A stretch of DNA of 7,576 bases from Candidatus Equibacterium intestinale. Its GTDB lineage: Bacteria; Bacteroidota; Bacteroidia; Bacteroidales; UBA932. The stretch lies in assembly GCA_018064305.1 (NCBI GenBank), contig JAGHVP010000183.1, positions 1-7,576 of the forward strand. Direction: 5' to 3'. The notes below the pieces were generated by a model that made no database searches, was not told the DNA's origin, and was given only the letters and a program-made list of their open reading frames with translations. The position numbers and the translations under genes were made by a program. Shown here in pieces: positions 1-4,850 of this stretch. Position 1 is the first letter of the stretch. Each line of letters begins with the position of its first letter.

Positions 1-95
1 ATTGATGATATACTCCGATTCCGTACACACAAATATATTGAATCGTTAGATAACAAGTACTTTCGCTTGTCAGAAAACCACTGTGAACTCACCGG
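1..95. other. Left-edge intergenic sequence, no confident gene
   Basis: This AT-rich stretch lies beyond the terminator of the minus-strand operon. Forward frame 1 is open from the window edge to a TAG near 244, but it runs over 130 bases into the opposite-strand co-chaperone gene and has no recognisable motif, so I do not call it. Forward frame 2 stops at 47-49 and could at most be the last 15 codons of an upstream gene. The low GC and the candidate promoter element at 30-37 suggest that it is mainly a spacer. Confidence 0.5.
30..37 (-). promoter_or_regulatory. Candidate Bacteroidetes -7 element (TATATTTG)
   Basis: The minus strand reads TATATTTG, an exact match to the Bacteroidetes sigma-ABfr -7 consensus TAnnTTTG. 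It would drive a minus-strand gene beyond the left edge, which makes sense just after the terminator of the preceding operon. The -33 element is not convincing: a CTTG lies 16 bases upstream, whereas about 19-21 is usual. The downstream gene is not visible, so this stays a motif-level call. Confidence 0.3.
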
Positions 96-132
96 AAAGA
101 AAGAGCGCGGTTACATGCCGCGCTCTTTCTTT
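96..132 (-). terminator. Intrinsic terminator overlapping the 3' end of the DjlA-like gene
   Basis: A perfect 15-bp inverted repeat (96-110 against 118-132) has a 7-base loop (111-117). The stem has a GC-rich core (GAGCGCGG) and an A/T-rich outer part, so the minus-strand transcript ends in a pyrimidine-rich arm with TCTTTCTTT. The TAA stop codon of the co-chaperone gene (111-113) lies in the loop, and the last few codons form the 5' arm. Both arms end in T-rich runs when read outward, so it may work in both directions. Confidence 0.8.
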
Positions 133-926
133 ATTGTCTCGTATGCCTGCTGGACTGCCTTGAACTTTTCCTCAGCGGCCTTCTGGACATCTTCGCCCAG
201 GGTGGCCACTTTGTCTGGATGGTATTTCAAAGCCATCCGCTTGTAGGCCTTGCGCACTTCATCATCTGTTGCGGTGGGCTCGATTTCCAGCACCTTGTAG
301 GCAGATTCTGCGCTGCTGCCGCGGAACATGGCAAGGATGGATTCGGTATCGCTCTGCTGCAGGCCGATGGCTGTGGCCACCGATTCCAGAATGGAGATCT
401 CACTGTCTGTGATACCGTCGCTCTGCGCCAGGTTCACAAGATAATGGAAGAGCTGCAGCCGCTGTGAATAGTTCATATTGGTGCGGATCTGCGCTCCCAC
501 CTGGTATATGTTGATATCCTGCTGCAACAGGTTGTTGAGGATGTTTTCCGCCTCAGCAGCAGCCTGGTCGCCGAAATTGTTGCGGATGAAGTTCCTTACG
601 AACTGACGCTCGGTGTCGGTCACCCTGCCGTCGGCCTTTATCACTGCAGCCGAAAGCACCATCAGGCAGATAAGGAAACTGTTGCGCTGCCCGGTTTTAT
701 AATCATCCTGGGATGTTGTGGTGCGGGTATATCCGCCTCCCGGATAACCACCTCCGGTATATCCACCGCCGGAGGGACGGTTGAAACCGCCGCCAGTGCC
801 GCTGCCATTATCAATGAATATCCTGGTGTTCTCACTGGCAGCACCGATAAGGAAGCCTATCAAGCCGCCTATCGGGCCGAAGATAGCCCAGCCCAGAGTT
901 CCGAATATCCATCTGCGAAGTCCCAT
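111..926 (-). CDS. DjlA-like membrane co-chaperone: N-terminal TM, TerB domain, C-terminal J domain
   Basis: The 271-residue product starts with a Gly-rich hydrophobic membrane segment (about residues 8-30). A Gly/Tyr-rich linker follows, with GGGY repeats at about 41-68. Next is a helical TerB-like domain (about 80-203) with two acidic loops, KADGRVTDTE near 97-106 and AQSDGITDSE near 167-176. A complete J domain (about 208-270) carries the HPD motif at 236-238, which in this family stimulates DnaK ATPase. Length, membrane anchor, TerB part and C-terminal J domain match DjlA. In E. coli DjlA, as I recall it, the Gly-rich linker lies between TerB and J; here it lies between the membrane segment and TerB. 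It is the last gene of the operon, 11 bases after pncB, and its end is built into the terminator. The J domain should face the cytoplasm to meet DnaK. The client is unknown. Confidence 0.88.
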   Translation of the reverse strand: MGLRRWIFGTLGWAIFGPIGGLIGFLIGAASENTRIFIDNGSGTGGGFNRPSGGGYTGGGYPGGGYTRTTTSQDDYKTGQRNSFLICLMVLSAAVIKADGRVTDTERQFVRNFIRNNFGDQAAAEAENILNNLLQQDINIYQVGAQIRTNMNYSQRLQLFHYLVNLAQSDGITDSEISILESVATAIGLQQSDTESILAMFRGSSAESAYKVLEIEPTATDDEVRKAYKRMALKYHPDKVATLGEDVQKAAEEKFKAVQQAYETIKKERGM

Positions 927-937
927 ACCCTTTATAT

Positions 938-2131
938 CTATGAAATCTGACTCAATATGAACTTACATTTCTCGGGGTTGCCCAGGGTCTTGCCCTTGTC
1001 GCAAGAAAGCTTGACGCAGTCGTGCCACTCGCGGCTCTCTGTGATGCGGGCACGAGTGAGCTTGATAACGATGTTGGAAGGCTTGCAGTCTGTGACATCA
1101 CAGGTAAGGAATGTTCCCACACCGAATGAGTCCAGCACGCGGCCGGCACAATACTTATGGATCTCTATGGCCCTGTCTATGTTGAGGCCGTTGCTGAACA
1201 CGACCTGTTTGGTGGCAGGGTCGATGCCGAGCTGCTTGTACTTTTCTATGATAAGCTCGACCTGTTCCTCTTCCTTGCCGCTGTCTACACGCAGTCCCTT
1301 GTACATCATTGCCATGCGTTTTGAAAGGTTTCCGAAGAACACCTTGTCGCCGAAACAGTCGTACAGATATATTCCGTTGTCTCCGTCATATACATCAGAG
1401 AACTTCTTCATCACATTGAAGTTGCACTCGAACACACCGCTCACGTTCTCTTCGAATGAGATGAGCTGGTGCGACATTGTACCCAGACAGGGAAGATTGT
1501 ACTTCATGCCCAGCCAGACATTAGATGTACCTGTGAACTTGCCGGGCCACTTGCGTGAAGCAGCAACATCAGCCATCTCGCGTATCACCATCTCCTGATG
1601 TGCAAAACTCAGGCGGCGGCGGGTACCCATATCGCCGAGGGTCAGCCCGGCCTCGAGTATCTGCTCTGTCTTGCGGCGGGCGCGCTGGCGCTCCAGGTCC
1701 ACATCATATCGCCCAATATCGCCGTTCAGGGTATGGATCAGTTCTGATATGCTTGAGAGAAGAGGCATCTCCCACATTATTGTGGAGAACCACTTGCCGG
1801 CCACCTTTATGTCCAGATGGCCTTCGGCATCCTGTGAGACAGTCACCTCATCGGGTTTGAAACGGTAGCCGCGCAGGAATGTGAAATACCAGAGCGGCAG
1901 CCAGTTGCACTTTTCCCTCATATACCGGATTTCAGCCTCTGTAATAGTCACATCAGCCATATAGTTGACTTGTTCCTGCACCAGCTCTGCAAAACCGGCA
2001 GGATAGCAAGTGCCGTTGCGGTCAAAGAACGAATACTCTACTTCTGCCCTTGGGTACTTTTCAAGTATATAGTACTGACAGGTGAAAGTATAGAGGTCGT
2101 TGTCGGTAAAATGGTTGACAATCTGTCTCAT
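938..2131 (-). CDS. pncB: Nicotinate phosphoribosyltransferase
   Basis: The 397-residue product is close to the usual ~400 of bacterial PncB. The enzyme joins nicotinate to PRPP to form nicotinate mononucleotide, coupled to ATP hydrolysis, in the Preiss-Handler route of NAD salvage in the cytoplasm. Family landmarks are visible in order: the N-terminal TDNDLYTFTCQYY (9-21), GTRRR (169-173), GTSN (201-204), H221 in GTMSHQ, which matches the histidine phosphorylated in the Salmonella enzyme, RVDSG (281-285), LGIDP (301-305), FSNGLNID (312-319) and the SFGVGT loop (335-340). The ATG at 2131 lies nine bases after the stop of the BACON lipoprotein gene and gives the expected N-terminus. The next gene begins 11 bases after its stop, so all three are probably cotranscribed. 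I see no truncation or missing key residue. Confidence 0.95.
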   Translation of the reverse strand: MRQIVNHFTDNDLYTFTCQYYILEKYPRAEVEYSFFDRNGTCYPAGFAELVQEQVNYMADVTITEAEIRYMREKCNWLPLWYFTFLRGYRFKPDEVTVSQDAEGHLDIKVAGKWFSTIMWEMPLLSSISELIHTLNGDIGRYDVDLERQRARRKTEQILEAGLTLGDMGTRRRLSFAHQEMVIREMADVAASRKWPGKFTGTSNVWLGMKYNLPCLGTMSHQLISFEENVSGVFECNFNVMKKFSDVYDGDNGIYLYDCFGDKVFFGNLSKRMAMMYKGLRVDSGKEEEQVELIIEKYKQLGIDPATKQVVFSNGLNIDRAIEIHKYCAGRVLDSFGVGTFLTCDVTDCKPSNIVIKLTRARITESREWHDCVKLSCDKGKTLGNPEKCKFILSQIS

Positions 2132-2140
2132 GACTCTATA

Positions 2141-4234
2141 TTATTTAGTCTTTATGATAAGAGGTTCTCCGGGTTCGAGCTGGAAGTAATACTCGTTGTC
2201 AGGTTCGCCGTTCTCCCATTTGACGGGCTCGAACCAGCCTTCGCGGGTCACACGCCATACGTCTCTTTTAAAGCCGATTGACACTTTGGTATCCTTGCCC
2301 ATAGATTTACCTTCAATGAGAAGATACTCGTTTCCGGAATTTTCTATAAGTGAGATTATTGCACCTGACCTGAATTCATACCATTCGACTGCATCAGACA
2401 TAATCGGGTCGTTTTCGAGCTTGAGTTTCGTGACACCAGTCGAATAAGATTCTCTTGGAGAGTGACGGACACCTTTGAAAGTGGAGTTGCGGAAGATGAA
2501 CATGTGGTTGTCAATTTCCTTCGTCTCCTCTTTAACCAGGTCATATACGTATGAATATGTACCGTCCTGCATCAGAGGAGCCACTGTCCAACCACGGCCG
2601 CCGTTCTCGCCTGTGTAGTGCAGCCATGTGAAATACATCAGGTTGGTTGCACCGTAGCCGAGCAGAGTATAGTGGTAGAGTCTGAGACTGCCTGCTGTCG
2701 GAGGAGGCGTTGTTCCGGGAGGAACGTCGTTGATATCGGCACTTGCTGCAAAGCCCCACCATGGAATACCAGTGCTGGTGCACATTCTGAAAAGAGACTC
2801 GAGACGGGTATACCAGTGAGCATCTGCATTGCCGGATGTCACTGCATAATGGTCGAAGCAGACCTGGTTGGGATGTGCGTCGCGTATATAGTCTGTGAGT
2901 GTTGCATCATTCATCTGGTCGCCCCATAGGTTCACGTATGTGGGATGGTCGGGGTCAAGTTCGTGAAGGCGGTCTGTGAGCATACCGATTTTCACAAAGA
3001 GGGAGTCTCTGGGTTCGTCGATAAGGTTGTAGCCCCAGAGGTTGTCGTGGCTCTTGTACATGTTTACACGGTCTATCAGAGCCTGGTCCTGTGAAATGTA
3101 GCTCTTGTAGTCTTCATCACCCCAGTTGACGAAGTTGTAGATATAGTCCTCCATATATCCTACCAGCTTCACATCAGCTCCTTGAGCGGCCTCAGCGGCA
3201 GCCTCGAAATCAGAAGGGCTGAAAGAATGTGACACGCGTACACCGGCCTCCCCCATCTTCACAAAACGGTCGTGTGTGAAAGGAGTTTTTCTATCAAAGC
3301 AGTGGTATGCATAGAATTCCATCCTGGCGCCCTGCTGGATGAGATTGATATCAAGTTTCTGTGTCGACCTGACGCCGAGATTGTCAGATACCACGATATT
3401 CACATCGGCTTCTGTTGCAAGTTCGGGAGCCTGGAGCCTGACGGTACCGGTGGTGCCGTCTTCACCGGGAGTGACCTCTGCAATCCAGCCGTTACCCTCT
3501 ACATCCACTTTTGTACCTTCTGGAATCTCTCCGGTAAGCTGGTAGTCGAATGTCACACCGAGGCCGGTCACACAAGGGATATTCTCAGGAACCACAACGG
3601 TAGCAAACGGTGCAGATGCCTGGGATACATATACTGACACTGTGATCTTGTCATAACTGATGCTGATCTGGGCGTCACGCGGTTCACCGGGGTTGGGTGC
3701 TACTGTGAAGGTAAGCACATCTGTGCGTGAGGCCTTGGTTGTTACCTGGCTGATCCATTCAGCACCGCAATCAACCTTATAATCTATGTTTGTTGTAACC
3801 TTTACTTCTATATTCTGTCCTTCTGCAGGCACATTGAAAGTGCTTTCACCTGCATTCGTGAGTTCGGGGTCGCAACCGTTCTGGTTCACTATAATCTCAA
3901 CCTTGAGGTCTCCGCCCTTGATTGTAACTGTAGCAGAACGCATCTCTGTAGAGGTATTCTCCTCTGCGGTCAGCCTGAATATCTTTTCTTCGGGCAGCCC
4001 TTCTGGTGCTGGAACCCTGGTGGCCTCGCAAGCCAGCCATGAGTCACTGCTCTGCGCCGTAATATCAAGGTTTGTGTTTACAGTGATTTCGATCGGTCCA
4101 CCTTCCGCACCTATTGTGAACTCTGTCTTCTCAGAGTCCAGCACCGGATCTACTTCTACCTTCACATCCGGTTTGTTGCAGGAAGTGAAAAGAGCTATCA
4201 TAACGACAGCCAGTAAAGAAAAATAACGTTTCAT
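2141..4234 (-). CDS. BACON-domain lipoprotein with glycoside-hydrolase-like (TIM barrel) domain
   Basis: I choose the ATG at 4234 (697 residues) over an in-frame ATG at 4384. From 4234 the protein begins with a good lipoprotein signal (MKRYFSLLAV..., FTSC, lipidated Cys19), and the longer form would run through the promoter region. Two BACON domains follow (about 31-118 and 124-206), then a beta-sandwich-like segment (about 208-300). A (beta/alpha)8-like domain spans about 303-570 with the strand-4 signature NLWGYNLIDEP (E407, candidate acid/base). A beta-rich C-terminal part (about 575-697) ends the protein. BACON domains often accompany secreted Bacteroidetes glycosidases and may bind glycan or mucin or act as spacers. 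The substrate is unknown and no SusC/SusD pair is nearby. The usual second catalytic Glu is not obvious. The product is probably anchored in the outer membrane. Its gene heads an operon with pncB and the DjlA-like gene. Confidence 0.8.
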   Translation of the reverse strand: MKRYFSLLAVVMIALFTSCNKPDVKVEVDPVLDSEKTEFTIGAEGGPIEITVNTNLDITAQSSDSWLACEATRVPAPEGLPEEKIFRLTAEENTSTEMRSATVTIKGGDLKVEIIVNQNGCDPELTNAGESTFNVPAEGQNIEVKVTTNIDYKVDCGAEWISQVTTKASRTDVLTFTVAPNPGEPRDAQISISYDKITVSVYVSQASAPFATVVVPENIPCVTGLGVTFDYQLTGEIPEGTKVDVEGNGWIAEVTPGEDGTTGTVRLQAPELATEADVNIVVSDNLGVRSTQKLDINLIQQGARMEFYAYHCFDRKTPFTHDRFVKMGEAGVRVSHSFSPSDFEAAAEAAQGADVKLVGYMEDYIYNFVNWGDEDYKSYISQDQALIDRVNMYKSHDNLWGYNLIDEPRDSLFVKIGMLTDRLHELDPDHPTYVNLWGDQMNDATLTDYIRDAHPNQVCFDHYAVTSGNADAHWYTRLESLFRMCTSTGIPWWGFAASADINDVPPGTTPPPTAGSLRLYHYTLLGYGATNLMYFTWLHYTGENGGRGWTVAPLMQDGTYSYVYDLVKEETKEIDNHMFIFRNSTFKGVRHSPRESYSTGVTKLKLENDPIMSDAVEWYEFRSGAIISLIENSGNEYLLIEGKSMGKDTKVSIGFKRDVWRVTREGWFEPVKWENGEPDNEYYFQLEPGEPLIIKTK

Positions 4235-4245
4235 ATCTTCTGAAT

Positions 4246-4276
4246 AGTTTGTATCAAACTGCGTCCGCAGCAGTTT
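4246..4276 (-). promoter_or_regulatory. Leader with two mutually exclusive hairpins
   Basis: On the minus strand, within the predicted ~52-nt leader of the lipoprotein-pncB operon, three segments lie in a row: AAACTGC (4276-4270), GCAGTTTG (4262-4255 with its neighbour) and CAAACT (4251-4246). The middle segment can pair with the first (perfect 7-bp stem, 7-nt loop) or with the third (perfect 6-bp stem, AGTTTG with CAAACT, 3-nt loop), but not with both. The second hairpin would end 11 bases before the ATG and could limit ribosome access. This could be an attenuator-like switch or a protein operator. Short repeats of this size can also arise by chance. Confidence 0.35.
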
Positions 4277-4292
4277 CTGAAGCGGATAAATG

Positions 4293-4325
4293 CAAAAATA
4301 ACTATTAATAATCAATTTAACCAAT
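4293..4325 (-). promoter_or_regulatory. Promoter of the lipoprotein-pncB-djlA-like operon
   Basis: On the minus strand a -7 element TATTTTTG (4300-4293) matches the Bacteroidetes consensus TAnnTTTG. An ATTG -33-like element (4325-4322) lies 21 bases upstream, close to the expected spacing. Transcription would start near 4286-4288, giving a leader of about 52 nt before the ATG at 4234. The rest of the interval is strongly AT-rich, as is usual for promoters here. Confidence 0.55.
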
Positions 4326-4348
4326 GTTATAACTTGAAATATAATTGC

Positions 4349-4356
4349 TAAATTTG
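4349..4356 (+). promoter_or_regulatory. -7 element of the metal-handling operon
   Basis: TAAATTTG matches TAnnTTTG exactly. The best -33 counterpart, TGTTAT near 4325-4330, is weak, so this promoter may need an activator. The start point would fall near 4361-4364, directly before the ATG at 4365, which implies a leaderless or almost leaderless mRNA. The divergent promoter at 4293-4325 overlaps the -33 region, so the two may compete or share a regulator. Confidence 0.45.
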
Positions 4357-4364
4357 CAGAATAT

Positions 4365-4793
4365 ATGAAACGTTCAATACTCATAAGACTTTCCGCCCTT
4401 GCTGTCCTGCTGCTGTATGTAGCTGCGTCAGTGGGTATTGACGTTCATAACTGTGATTGCACAGGGCACGTATGCGCACATATCGCCCTATATTTCGACA
4501 ACATACACGACAGCCATCACGATTGTCACCAATGCTGCTGTCACGAAGATGGATGCAGCCACGAAGACCATCACCACAGCTGCTGCCACAACAAAGTGTA
4601 CCATGTGGCAATAGCCGGCGACAATGAAGATGGCGGAGCGCAGCACCTCGATGCACCGTCAGTACAGATTCCCGCTTATTTCTGCGGAATAAATGTCTTC
4701 ATGCCTGACTGCATCTTTTGCAGCATGCATGTCCCAGACAGTCCGCCACCGGTTTGCAGCCATAGCGGCAGCATCTTCATCCTCAGAGTTTAG
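4365..4793 (+). CDS. Exported Cys/His-rich small protein, putative metal binder (HYC_CC_PP-like)
   Basis: The 142-residue product has an N-terminal signal peptide or membrane anchor (MKRSILIRLSALAVLLLYVAAS), with likely processing near residues 20-23. The remainder holds 14 Cys and 17 His. They are densest between C30 and H80, including HHDCHQCCCH (51-60), EDHHHSCCH (67-75), and many Asp/Glu. A later part carries C107, C116xxC119, PPP (127-129) and C131xH133. The order VHxC, CC pairs, then PPP resembles the Bacteroidetes HYC_CC_PP type of small proteins, named here from memory and tentatively. Such composition implies binding of soft or borderline metals such as copper or zinc outside the cytoplasm. 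It is the first gene of the operon, 57 bases ahead of the TonB receptor gene, and could capture metal for it or buffer excess. The ATG lies only 9 bases after a -7 motif, and no other usable start is seen. Confidence 0.75.
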   Translation: MKRSILIRLSALAVLLLYVAASVGIDVHNCDCTGHVCAHIALYFDNIHDSHHDCHQCCCHEDGCSHEDHHHSCCHNKVYHVAIAGDNEDGGAQHLDAPSVQIPAYFCGINVFMPDCIFCSMHVPDSPPPVCSHSGSIFILRV

Positions 4794-4797
4794 CAGA

Positions 4798-4822
4798 AAC
4801 ATATCCTCCCGCTCGATATGTT
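4798..4822 (+). repeat. Intercistronic hairpin between the Cys/His-rich gene and the TonB receptor gene
   Basis: A perfect 8-bp inverted repeat (AACATATC at 4798-4805, GATATGTT at 4815-4822) encloses a pyrimidine-rich 9-base loop. It starts four bases after the upstream stop codon and is followed by ATTTTGTT. It could be a weak, leaky terminator, an mRNA processing site or a 3'-end stabiliser that sets the ratio of the two proteins. The stem is A/T-rich, so strong termination is unlikely. Confidence 0.4.
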
Positions 4823-4836
4823 ATTTTGTTAAACTT

Positions 4837-4842
4837 AAAGGA
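4837..4842 (+). promoter_or_regulatory. Shine-Dalgarno-like site supporting the TTG start
   Basis: AAAGGA lies eight bases before the TTG at 4851. Clear Shine-Dalgarno sequences are uncommon in Bacteroidetes, and here one may compensate for the weak start codon. Confidence 0.4.
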
Positions 4843-4850
4843 ATATTACA

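Noticed and set aside
1..246. Open forward frame from the left edge as a convergent gene end
   Set aside because: Most of it overlaps the co-chaperone gene and the terminator on the opposite strand, and the translation shows no motif.
732..770. Short tandem DNA repeat as a separate element
   Set aside because: It is the coding sequence of the GGGY repeats in the Gly-rich linker of the DjlA-like protein.
957..1598. 213-codon plus-strand open frame opposite pncB
   Set aside because: It lies wholly antisense to a gene with strong family motifs, has no recognisable domain or start context, and its composition fits a shadow of pncB codons.
3786..4226. 146-codon plus-strand open frame opposite the first BACON domain
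   Set aside because: The Ser/Val/Thr-rich translation is what an antisense BACON sequence gives; the minus-strand gene has a lipoprotein signal and domain structure.
4235..4384. 50-codon N-terminal extension of the BACON lipoprotein from an ATG at 4384
   Set aside because: It would cross both divergent promoters and overlap the start of the Cys/His-rich gene, and it would bury the lipoprotein signal peptide that begins at 4234.
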